Shown piece after piece: positions 1-6,018 of a DNA stretch of 6,330 nucleotides. The position numbers and the translations under genes are program-made. Every line of letters begins with the position of its first letter. Positions within the stretch are counted from its first letter, which is position 1. Below the pieces are notes generated by a model. That model was not told the DNA's origin. It searched no databases and worked only from the letters and a program-made list of their open reading frames with translations. Location of the stretch: assembly GCA_019246495.1 (NCBI GenBank), contig JAFAQI010000406.1:1-6330 (forward strand), in the 5' to 3' direction. Source of the DNA: Frankiales bacterium (lineage in GTDB: Bacteria; Actinomycetota; Actinomycetes; JAFAQI01).

Positions 1-973
1 AGTCCGCGTCCCAACGCCGGTTCTGGTAGACCGCGAGCGCCCGGCGCGACGTAGCCGCCGCGGCGATCATCTCGTCGGCTTCCGCTGTTGTGATGCAGAA
101 CGGCTTCTCGACGACGACGTGCTTGCCGGCCTCGATGACCCGGAGCGCCCAGTCGGCGTGCGTGTTCGGCGGCGTCGAGACAACGACGAGATCAACGTCG
201 TCGGCCGCGACGAGCGCATCCGCATCGGCGTAGTCCCGCACCTCCGGTACGACGGACCGCGCCGCCGCGACACGTTGCGGGTTGGTGTCGCACACGCCGG
301 CGAGCTCGAGCCCGTCGACCGCCGTGATCGCGGCCGCGTGCTCCGCGCCGATCGCGCCGTAGCCGAGCATGCCGACGCGCACCGGTCGCGCGTCGGCAAC
401 GCCGAGGGCCCGGCGCAACCAGCGATGGACGAGCCGCCGGTACGCCGGCTCCGCGAGCGTCTCGGGTCGCGTGCCGGTCGAGAACACGCCAACGCCGGCC
501 GAGGGCCGCCACGTCATGACTGCATGGGTGTCCAGGCCCGTCATCGCGGTGAGCAACACGTCGACGTCGTCGCCGACCTTGTCGAGCAATAGCCACTCGT
601 CGACGAGCTCGACATCGCCGTCGAACCGGGCCGTCACCTCGCCGGCGTCCGGACCGGGGCGCAGCCGCATCGGATGGACCGGCGTCGCGCGACCCGGGAC
701 AACGCCTGCCGCATCAGTCACGGCGGCGACGTCGGCGCAGGCGCGCAATGTCGGCCCCGCAAGCAGCAGCGGGACGCCAGCAGCAGCACGGTCGAGCAGG
801 CCGCGCAGCTCGGCGTCCGGCAGCGGCGCGTCGGACCAGACCAGCACGGCGTCGGCATCGCGCGGCGACGCCGAGACGTCGAACCCGCAGCGGCGCAGAT
901 GCGCGGCGACCCCCTCGACGGCTGCGGCGAGCCGCTCGTCGACGAGGTGCTTCAGCACGGCCAGCCGCGACAT
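1..973 (-). CDS. Gfo/Idh/MocA family oxidoreductase with N-terminal ThuA-like domain (partial, 3' end beyond window)
   Basis: The minus-strand frame is open from ATG 973 to the window edge, giving 324 codons without a stop. Residues ~198-324 form the NAD(P)-binding Rossmann domain of the Gfo/Idh/MocA family: GYGAIG (Gly204, Gly206, Gly209), Asp229 ending the second beta strand (favours NAD), STPPNTH at 266-272, and the family signature EKP at 289-291. The catalytic C-terminal alpha/beta domain lies outside the window, so the substrate (typically a sugar, inositol or related alcohol) cannot be named. Residues 1-~191 are an extra domain. Its end, with DEW at 125-127, TWRP at 154-157, a glycine-rich VGVFSTGTRP strand at 161-170 and an EPAYRRLVHRWLRRALG helix at 175-191, matches the layout of ThuA-like glutamine-amidotransferase-fold domains. 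The start is ATG 973; AGGG lies 8 bases upstream, but a TAGGGT -10 box also sits 7 bases upstream, so the mRNA may be leaderless. The family call is firm; the ThuA assignment is by eye. Confidence 0.9.
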   Translation of the reverse strand, partial: MSRLAVLKHLVDERLAAAVEGVAAHLRRCGFDVSASPRDADAVLVWSDAPLPDAELRGLLDRAAAGVPLLLAGPTLRACADVAAVTDAAGVVPGRATPVHPMRLRPGPDAGEVTARFDGDVELVDEWLLLDKVGDDVDVLLTAMTGLDTHAVMTWRPSAGVGVFSTGTRPETLAEPAYRRLVHRWLRRALGVADARPVRVGMLGYGAIGAEHAAAITAVDGLELAGVCDTNPQRVAAARSVVPEVRDYADADALVAADDVDLVVVSTPPNTHADWALRVIEAGKHVVVEKPFCITTAEADEMIAAAATSRRALAVYQNRRWDAD

Positions 974-980
974 CTCCACA

Positions 981-986
981 ACCCTA
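981..986 (-). promoter_or_regulatory. Putative -10 box (TAGGGT) of the ThuA-oxidoreductase gene, possible leaderless start
   Basis: On the minus strand TAGGGT fits the actinobacterial TAnnnT -10 pattern. It is followed by exactly 7 bases and then the ATG at 973, so transcription would begin at or next to the start codon. No convincing -35 box is visible. The same bases contain AGGG, which could instead be a Shine-Dalgarno at 8-base spacing; the sequence alone does not separate the two readings. Confidence 0.4.
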
Positions 987-1056
987 AGCCAGCCGTCGTG
1001 GGCCGCCGGGTTTGGCCGTCCGCCTCCTGACGCAGGCTGATCCCGAGGGACATTCC

Positions 1057-1063
1057 GGAGGAG
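1057..1063 (+). promoter_or_regulatory. Ribosome binding site of the DUF2231-Rieske gene
   Basis: GGAGGAG lies 6 bases before ATG 1070. It is the strongest Shine-Dalgarno in the window and fixes the start of the downstream gene. The rest of the 974-1069 gap must hold divergent promoters, but no good plus-strand -35/-10 pair stands out. Confidence 0.8.
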
Positions 1064-1069
1064 ACCGTC

Positions 1070-1957
1070 ATGCCGACCACTGCCGCCGTCACCGCACCCG
1101 TCGAGCACGTCGTCGAGCAGATCGAGAACGCCGGACCGCTCGACCCGGTCGTCAAGGCCGTCCGCAAGGCCGTCAACGCCACGCTGCGCCCGCGCGCGCT
1201 TCGCGACGGCCTGCACGGCGTCTGGCTCGGTCATCCGCTGCATCCGATGCTCACCGACATCCCGATCGGTGCCTGGAGCGCGGCGGCGATCCTCGACGTC
1301 GTACCGGGCACCGGCCCGGCCGCCTCGACACTCATCGCGGTGGGCTGCGCGAGCGCGGTGCCGACCGCCGTCACGGGTCTCGCCGACTGGGCGCAGCTGC
1401 ATCCGCCGCAGCAACGCGTCGGCCTCGTCCACGCAGCGGCGAACCTCGTCGGCCTGTCGCTCTACACGAGCTCGCTCGCCGCGCGCCTCGCCGGCAAGCC
1501 GGTGCGCGGCCGCCTGCTCGGCTTCGCGGGCCTCGGCGCGGTCATGGCCGGCGGCTACCTCGGCGGTCACCTCGCGTTCCGCCAGTCGGCCGGCGCCAAC
1601 CACAACGCCGACGTCCTCGACCTCTACCCGTCCGGCTGGCAGGATCTCGGCGCTTTCGACGACCTGCCGGACGGCAAGCCGACGAAGCGCACCGTTGAGG
1701 GCGTCGACCTTCTCGTCGTACGACGGGGTCAGCAGATCGACGTGCTCGCCGACAAGTGCTCGCACCTGTCAGGTCCGCTGTCCGACGGAGAGTTCACCTC
1801 CGAAGGCGGCCACGGATGTGTGACGTGCCCGTGGCACGGCTCGACGTTCCGCCTCTCGGACGGCGCGGTCGTGCACGGACCAGCGACCTCGCCACAGCAG
1901 CGCTTCGACACGCGCATCGTCAACGGCCGCGTCGAAGCCAAGCTCCCCGGCAGCTGA
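1070..1957 (+). CDS. DUF2231 membrane domain fused to Rieske [2Fe-2S] protein
   Basis: This 295-residue protein has two parts. Residues ~45-170 are a DUF2231-type membrane domain: the GHPLHP motif at 54-59 opens it, followed by about four hydrophobic segments (roughly 62-78, 84-104, 118-137, 149-170). Histidines 55, 58, 121 and 167 lie in or next to these segments and could bind a metal or heme, which is inference. Residues ~188-291 are a Rieske domain with cluster ligands Cys230-x-His232 and Cys253-x2-His256 (CSHL and CPWH), in the ferredoxin/NirD-like style without the disulfide pair of cytochrome bc1 Rieske proteins. An additional Cys250 sits three residues before the ligand Cys253. A soluble charged stretch (1-45) precedes the membrane part. 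The likely role is electron transfer at the membrane; the partner is unknown and no oxygenase or reductase gene is adjacent. The start is supported by GGAGGAG 6 bases upstream. It converges with the dehydrogenase on its right. Confidence 0.93.
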   Translation: MPTTAAVTAPVEHVVEQIENAGPLDPVVKAVRKAVNATLRPRALRDGLHGVWLGHPLHPMLTDIPIGAWSAAAILDVVPGTGPAASTLIAVGCASAVPTAVTGLADWAQLHPPQQRVGLVHAAANLVGLSLYTSSLAARLAGKPVRGRLLGFAGLGAVMAGGYLGGHLAFRQSAGANHNADVLDLYPSGWQDLGAFDDLPDGKPTKRTVEGVDLLVVRRGQQIDVLADKCSHLSGPLSDGEFTSEGGHGCVTCPWHGSTFRLSDGAVVHGPATSPQQRFDTRIVNGRVEAKLPGS

Positions 1958-1964
1958 GCCGATC

Positions 1965-2006
1965 TGTCCGACGCTGAGAGGGCTATAGCCCGCTCACCGT
2001 CGGACA
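1965..2006. terminator. Bidirectional hairpin terminator between convergent genes
   Basis: TGTCCGACG (1965-1973) pairs with CGTCGGACA (1998-2006), TGAG (1975-1978) with CTCA (1993-1996), and GGGCT (1980-1984) with AGCCC (1987-1991), with two single-base mismatches between the blocks. This gives an ~18 bp stem with a tiny loop. It begins 7 bases after the Rieske stop and ends 11 bases from the dehydrogenase stop, so it can serve both strands. There is no T-run, which is common for actinobacterial terminators. Confidence 0.8.
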
Positions 2007-2017
2007 CATTCGCGCGG

Positions 2018-3016
2018 TCAGCTCTTTCGCAGCACCAGCGGGTCGAGTCCGTTGACGACGTTGACGACCGGCTCGCCCGACGTCACCCGCCGGATGTTGT
2101 CGATCACGGCGCCGATCACCCGGCCCTGCGCTTCGCGCGTCGCGCCGGCGGCGTGCGGTGACAGCAGGATCCGGTCCTCGCGCCGCAACGGCGAGTCGGC
2201 GGGGAGCGGCTCGGTCGCATAGACGTCGAGCGCCGCGCCGGCGAGATGGCCCGAGTGCAACGCGTCGAGCAGCGCCGCCTCGTCTAGCACCCCGCCGCGC
2301 GCGGCGTTGACGACGAACGCACCCGGCGGCAGCAGCGCCAGCCGCTCCGCCGACAGCAACCCGCGCGTGGCCGGCGCGAGCGCCACGACGACGACGAGCA
2401 GCTGCGCGTGCGCAAGCAGGGCGTCCAGCTCGAGCCACCGAGCGCCTCCCGACTCCCCCGCCGGACGTTCGCGCCGGCTCCAGTAGGCGACGTCCGCACC
2501 CAGCGCCGCGAACCGCGTCGCGCACTCCACGCCGATCGGCCCCATGCCGACGATGCCGACCCGGCGACCGGCCACCTCGCCACCGCCGCGCTGGGCGACG
2601 TCGAACTGCGGCCAGCCACCCTCACGCATCCGCTCGTCCGCCCAGGCCAGCCAGCGCAGGACGGCGTACGCCGCACCGACGCACCACTCGGCGACGCTCA
2701 CCGCGTTGGCTCCCGCGGTGTTGGCGACCGGGATGCCGGCGGCCGTGAGTGCGTCGACATCGAGCGAGTCCACCCCAACGCTGGGCTGCTGCACGAAGAC
2801 GAGCCGGGAGGCGGCCCCGAGCTGGTCGGCCGCGAGCCCGAGCCCGCCGGTCCAGTCACCGAGGACGAGATCGGCGCCCGGAAGGGCCGCCGCGACGCCC
2901 GCCGGGTCCCGGGACTCGGGTACGGCGACATCGACCGGCAGGCCGTCGAAGAGGGCCCGCAGCAGCCCCTCATCGAGCGGCGGCAAGGCCAGCAGCCGCC
3001 ACGAATCTCCGCTCAC
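2018..3016 (-). CDS. D-isomer-specific 2-hydroxyacid dehydrogenase (glyoxylate/hydroxypyruvate reductase or phosphoglycerate dehydrogenase-like)
   Basis: This is a 332-residue protein if GTG 3016 is the start; an in-frame TTG at 3028 would add four residues (MGGG). GTG is preferred because the residues before it are a Gly run and no Shine-Dalgarno precedes the TTG. Length and domain order match the D-2-hydroxyacid dehydrogenase family: a split substrate domain (~1-98 and ~290-332) around a Rossmann domain. Visible motifs, numbered from GTG, are GMGPIG (Gly157, Gly159, Gly162) and the catalytic triad Arg240 (NAARGGVLDE), Glu269 (DVYATEPLP) and His288 (LLSPHAAGAT). The second beta strand ends YWSRR (178-182) rather than with the Asp usual for NAD enzymes, suggesting NADP(H) as in many glyoxylate/hydroxypyruvate reductases; that is inference. 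It reduces a 2-keto acid or oxidises a D-2-hydroxy acid in the cytosol. The exact substrate cannot be named and the neighbours do not help. It lacks the C-terminal ACT domain of many SerA enzymes. Confidence 0.94.
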   Translation of the reverse strand: MSGDSWRLLALPPLDEGLLRALFDGLPVDVAVPESRDPAGVAAALPGADLVLGDWTGGLGLAADQLGAASRLVFVQQPSVGVDSLDVDALTAAGIPVANTAGANAVSVAEWCVGAAYAVLRWLAWADERMREGGWPQFDVAQRGGGEVAGRRVGIVGMGPIGVECATRFAALGADVAYWSRRERPAGESGGARWLELDALLAHAQLLVVVVALAPATRGLLSAERLALLPPGAFVVNAARGGVLDEAALLDALHSGHLAGAALDVYATEPLPADSPLRREDRILLSPHAAGATREAQGRVIGAVIDNIRRVTSGEPVVNVVNGLDPLVLRKS

Positions 3017-3027
3017 GCCGCCGCCCA

Positions 3028-3056
3028 AATCAGGCCGAACCGGTCACCAGTCACAA
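3028..3056 (-). promoter_or_regulatory. Putative promoter of the hydroxyacid dehydrogenase
   Basis: On the minus strand TTGTGA (3056-3051) could be a -35 box and CTGATT (3033-3028) a -10 box, with 17 bases between them. Transcription would start about 5 bases before GTG 3016, giving a nearly leaderless mRNA. The -10 match is weak. The proposed -35 lies inside the first GTCACAA repeat. Confidence 0.3.
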
Positions 3057-3083
3057 GAGCCCCACTTGTCACAACAGCCCCAC
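3043..3083. repeat. GTCAC box cluster with imperfect 18-base tandem repeat; candidate operator
   Basis: GTCAC occurs at 3043, 3050 and 3068. The last two head a near-identical pair of 16-mers, GTCACAAGAGCCCCAC (3050-3065) and GTCACAACAGCCCCAC (3068-3083), differing at one base and offset by 18 bases. The second copy also forms the small palindrome TTGTCACAA (3066-3074). The cluster lies in the 143-base divergent region and overlaps the likely -35 boxes on both sides, so it is a credible binding site for a shared regulator. MtrA, which recognises GTCAC-type direct repeats and controls cell-wall hydrolase genes in mycobacteria, is one candidate. The spacing here (7 and 18) is not the usual MtrA spacing, so the regulator is unproven. 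Confidence 0.5.
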
Positions 3084-3095
3084 AGCCTCTACCGT
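3066..3095 (+). promoter_or_regulatory. Putative promoter of the LysM transglycosylase gene
   Basis: TTGTCA (3066-3071) resembles the TTGACA -35 box and TACCGT (3090-3095) fits the TAnnnT -10 box, with an 18-base spacer. This predicts a start near 3102 and a ~58-base leader. That leader is too short for a full c-di-AMP (ydaO-type) riboswitch of the kind found before some actinobacterial cell-wall hydrolase genes. Confidence 0.5.
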
Positions 3096-3149
3096 GATCT
3101 TCCCCTCACGCGCGGTGCCGCCGTCCAAGGCCGGCGCCCAGTGAGAGCC

Positions 3150-3155
3150 GGGAGG
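3150..3155 (+). promoter_or_regulatory. Ribosome binding site of the LysM transglycosylase gene
   Basis: GGGAGG lies 4 bases before ATG 3160. The spacing is slightly short, but the match is strong and decides the start. Confidence 0.7.
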
Positions 3156-3159
3156 CATC

Positions 3160-4086
3160 ATGCACACCCCCTCGTCGCGGTCGCGCGACCAGGCACCGGC
3201 GGTCCGCAGCCTGGCGCAGCGGATCGGCCGCTGGACCGCGCTGCCGACGGTTGCCGTCCTGCTCGCCGTGGCGATCACGGCGTCGTTCTCCAGCTCGCGG
3301 ACCTATCAGGTGCGTCCGGGCGACACCCTGTCCGCCATCGCCGCGCGCTACCACACGACCGTCGCCGCGCTGGTGCGCCTGAACAACCTGCCCGGCAACG
3401 GCAACCTCATCTACGCCGGAAGCGTGCTGCGGATCCCCGGCCACCACCACGGTGGCCACGCCGGGCACGCCGCGGTGCACCACGGCACCTACCGCGTGTG
3501 GCGGCCCTACGTCGTGAAGCCCGGCGACTCGCTCTATGCCATCGCGGCTCGTTTCCACGCCAATCCCCGCGTGATCGCGCGGCACAACCACCTGCCGAGC
3601 TCGCTCATCGTCATGCTCGGGCAGCGCCTGGGCATCCCGCACCGCGTGTCTGTCGGGGGCGGGCCCGACCCGTTCCGCGGCGTCTACGTCCCGAGCCGCA
3701 CCACCGTCGCCGCGATGATCCGTTCGACCGCGCTGCACTGGGGCGTCGACCCGCGCTTCGCGCTCGGGATCTCCTACGAGGAGTCCGGGTTCAACCAGCG
3801 GGTGATCTCGAAGGTCGGCGCGATCGGCGCGATGCAGGTGATGCCCGGGACCGGCGCATGGGTCGCCACCTCGGTGCTGCACCGGCCGATCAACCTCTAT
3901 CGCGCCCACGACGACATCGCCGCTGGGGTGGCGCTTCTCGCCGTACTCCTGAGGGAGACGCATGGCAACCAGCGCCTCGCCGCTGCCGGCTACTACCAGG
4001 GCCTGTCGTCCGTACGCACGCGTGGGATGTTCCGCGACACCAAGCAGTACGTCGCGAACGTCCTGGCGCTGCGCAACCGGTTCTGA
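3160..4086 (+). CDS. LysM-domain lytic murein transglycosylase (SLT family)
   Basis: This is a 308-residue envelope protein. A basic N-terminus is followed by one hydrophobic segment (~28-43), acting as a signal anchor or uncleaved signal peptide that places the rest outside the membrane. Two LysM peptidoglycan-binding domains follow: ~49-92 (YQVRPGDTLSAIA start) and ~117-160 (YVVKPGDSLYAIA start). They are joined by a His- and Gly-rich linker with seven His between 95 and 108. Residues ~180-308 are a goose-lysozyme-like SLT (family 1) domain: the catalytic Glu is most likely Glu208 in SYEESGF, followed by the GAIGAMQVMPGT motif at 220-231 and GYYQG at 277-281, the equivalent of the usual AYNAG. 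It would cleave the MurNAc-GlcNAc glycan bond of peptidoglycan by the transglycosylase reaction. It has its own promoter region and Shine-Dalgarno. A PASTA kinase gene follows 27 bases later on the same strand with no terminator between, so read-through is possible. Confidence 0.94.
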   Translation: MHTPSSRSRDQAPAVRSLAQRIGRWTALPTVAVLLAVAITASFSSSRTYQVRPGDTLSAIAARYHTTVAALVRLNNLPGNGNLIYAGSVLRIPGHHHGGHAGHAAVHHGTYRVWRPYVVKPGDSLYAIAARFHANPRVIARHNHLPSSLIVMLGQRLGIPHRVSVGGGPDPFRGVYVPSRTTVAAMIRSTALHWGVDPRFALGISYEESGFNQRVISKVGAIGAMQVMPGTGAWVATSVLHRPINLYRAHDDIAAGVALLAVLLRETHGNQRLAAAGYYQGLSSVRTRGMFRDTKQYVANVLALRNRF

Positions 4087-4100
4087 GCGTGCATCGCCTC

Positions 4101-4106
4101 TAGACT
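4101..4106 (+). promoter_or_regulatory. -10 box (TAGACT) of the PASTA kinase, predicted leaderless start
   Basis: TAGACT fits TAnnnT and is followed by exactly 7 bases and then ATG 4114, so the transcript should begin at the start codon. No Shine-Dalgarno lies before this ATG, which supports leaderless translation, common in actinobacteria. No good -35 box is visible; that region would fall in the last codons of the transglycosylase gene. Confidence 0.6.
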
Positions 4107-4113
4107 CGATGTA

Positions 4114-6009
4114 ATGGACCAGACGCTGAGCGACCCACTGGTCGATCGGCTGCTCGACGGCCGCTACGCCATCGAGGCTCGTCTCGCCCGCGGCGGGATG
4201 GCCAGTGTCTACCTCGCCACCGACGTCCGGCTCGAGCGCCGGGTCGCGGTCAAGGTGATGCATCCGGCGCTTGCGGAGGACCCCGAGTTCATCGCCCGCT
4301 TCAACCGCGAAGCGCGCGCCGCCGCCCGGCTGTCGCATCCCGATGCAGTCGCGGTCTATGACCAGGGCAACGACGGCCACCACGTCTTCCTGGTGATGGA
4401 GTACGTCGCCGGGTCGACGCTGCGCGAGATCCTGCGCGAACGGTCGAAGCTGTCGCCGGGCGAAGCAGTGGCGGTGATGGACCACGTGCTGGCCGCGCTC
4501 AGCGCTGCGCACATGGCCGGGCTGGTCCACCGCGACGTGAAACCGGAGAACGTGCTCGTCACCGCCGACGGTCGCGTGAAGGTCGTCGACTTCGGACTCG
4601 CGCGCGCCATCGCCGGCACGACGTTGACGACGGACGAGTCGTCGCACTACGGGACGCCTGCCTACGTCTCGCCGGAGCAGGTGCGCGACGGCACGGCGGA
4701 CGCGCGGTCCGACGTCTACTCCGCCGGCGTGTTGTTCTTCGAGCTGCTGACCGGCTCGACACCGTTCACCGCGGACTCACCACTATCGGTGGCCTACAAG
4801 CACATCTCCGACGACGTGCCGGCGCCATCGTCGCGGGTGCGCGGCATCCCCGCGGAGCTCGACCGGCTCGTGCAGGCCGCAACCGCGCGCGAGCCGTCGG
4901 CTCGTCCCGCGGATGCGCGCGTGCTGCACGCGCAACTGCTCGCGGTGCGCGACCGGCTCGGTCTGCATGCCGCCGTTCCGGCGCCGTCTGCCGACCTCAC
5001 GATCTCGATTCCGACGTCGACGGTGAACAGCTCCGCGGCGGCCACCGCCGTGGTTCCGGCAGTGGACACGCAGCGCACGGCCGCGCTGCCGCCGGTGCCT
5101 CCCGGCCCACCCGCCGGCGAGCGGCGCCGGCGTCGCCGCTGGCCCTATGCGGTGGCGTTCGTCGCGCTGCTCGCGGTGCTCGGTGGGCTCGGCGGCTGGT
5201 GGCTCGCGGTGGGCCGCTACACGCACGCTCCCAACGTGGTGACGCTGACCAAGAAGGACGCGATCGCAAAGCTGACATCCGAGGGGTTGCGCTGGCGACT
5301 CGGTCCCGCGATCTACAGCGACCGTGTGCAAGCGGGGTTGGTCGCGGCCGAGTCGCCGCATGCCGGCGCCCGCGTCGACAAACATGCGGTCATCACGCTG
5401 GAGCTGTCGAAGGGACCGTCGGCTTACAGCGTGCCCGATGTTGCCGGGCAGCCGATCGCCGCGGCAAAGAAACAACTACGCGCGCAGCACTTCAAGGTCG
5501 GCAAGGTCCATCGGGCCTACTCCGACACCGTCGACCGCGGGCTCGTCATCAGGGTCGACCCGACTGGCCGGCAGCCGGTCGGCACGACCGTCAACCTCGT
5601 CGTCAGCAGGGGTGCCAAACCGGTGGCGATCCCTGATGTGCGTGGGATGTCGCCGAGCAAGGCGGCCAACGTGCTCAGCAAGGCGGGGTTCACCGTCGGG
5701 GCCACGACGCAGGCTTTCAGTGACTCCGTGCCCAACGGCAAGGTCATCGACAGCAGTCCGGGATTCGGTGCGAAGCAGCAGCCCGGGGCGACCGTCGGCC
5801 TCGTGGTCTCCAAGGGGCCGCAGCTGTTCCAAGTGCCGGACGTGACGAACATGCCGATCGCCCGCGCCATCCAGATCATCAACAGTGCACCCGGCGGCTT
5901 CCACGCGGCGCCGAAGCAGATCTTCCCCGGCGGGCAGGGCAAGGTCGTACGCGAAACTCCGACGGGCATGCAGCCTCGCGGCACGACGATCGAGCTCGAC
6001 TACTACTAG
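4114..6009 (+). CDS. PASTA-domain transmembrane serine/threonine protein kinase (PknB/Stk1 type)
   Basis: This 631-residue kinase has every catalytic element intact: glycine loop ARGGMASVY (25-33), Lys47, Glu66 of helix C, HRDVKPEN (139-146, catalytic Asp141), DFG (159-161), SPE in place of APE (186-188), and Arg264. The activation loop holds Thr169, Thr170, Thr172 and Thr173, likely autophosphorylation sites as in PknB. A Thr/Ser/Pro/Ala-rich juxtamembrane stretch (~285-336) leads to six arginines (337-342) and a single membrane span (~345-366), so the kinase is cytosolic. Outside are four PASTA repeats: ~369-434, 436-500, 502-568, and a divergent last one at 570-631 ending in DYY. PASTA repeats in this family bind muropeptides or lipid II and tie kinase activity to wall synthesis. 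It sits directly after a LysM transglycosylase rather than in the usual pknA/pbpA/rodA cluster, so it is probably an additional paralogue. No symbol is assigned. Confidence 0.97.
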   Translation: MDQTLSDPLVDRLLDGRYAIEARLARGGMASVYLATDVRLERRVAVKVMHPALAEDPEFIARFNREARAAARLSHPDAVAVYDQGNDGHHVFLVMEYVAGSTLREILRERSKLSPGEAVAVMDHVLAALSAAHMAGLVHRDVKPENVLVTADGRVKVVDFGLARAIAGTTLTTDESSHYGTPAYVSPEQVRDGTADARSDVYSAGVLFFELLTGSTPFTADSPLSVAYKHISDDVPAPSSRVRGIPAELDRLVQAATAREPSARPADARVLHAQLLAVRDRLGLHAAVPAPSADLTISIPTSTVNSSAAATAVVPAVDTQRTAALPPVPPGPPAGERRRRRRWPYAVAFVALLAVLGGLGGWWLAVGRYTHAPNVVTLTKKDAIAKLTSEGLRWRLGPAIYSDRVQAGLVAAESPHAGARVDKHAVITLELSKGPSAYSVPDVAGQPIAAAKKQLRAQHFKVGKVHRAYSDTVDRGLVIRVDPTGRQPVGTTVNLVVSRGAKPVAIPDVRGMSPSKAANVLSKAGFTVGATTQAFSDSVPNGKVIDSSPGFGAKQQPGATVGLVVSKGPQLFQVPDVTNMPIARAIQIINSAPGGFHAAPKQIFPGGQGKVVRETPTGMQPRGTTIELDYY

Positions 6010-6018
6010 CCTCCCCTG

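Noticed and set aside
67..1040. Several open frames on both strands over the left gene
   Set aside because: The uninterrupted minus-strand frame starting at 973 carries GxGxxG and EKP motifs; the others are low-complexity shadows of it.
3043..3083. CRISPR-like repeat array
   Set aside because: There are only two 16-base copies with a 2-base gap, no spacer of usual size and no cas genes; an operator-type repeat is the better reading.
3096..3159. c-di-AMP (ydaO-type) riboswitch before the LysM transglycosylase
   Set aside because: Such riboswitches precede some actinobacterial wall-hydrolase genes, but the leader here is only about 60 bases and shows none of the expected multi-stem fold.
2544..4103. 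Long plus-strand open frame (519 codons) crossing the dehydrogenase, the intergenic region and the transglycosylase
   Set aside because: It crosses a divergent promoter region and overlaps two well-supported genes in other frames; the protein is Arg/Pro/Ala-rich without motifs.
3106..4647. Long minus-strand open frame (513 codons) opposite the transglycosylase and kinase genes
   Set aside because: Its translation is an Arg/His/Asp/Gly-rich composition with no recognisable domain, and it lies opposite two genes with clear motifs. It is an artefact of high-GC coding DNA.
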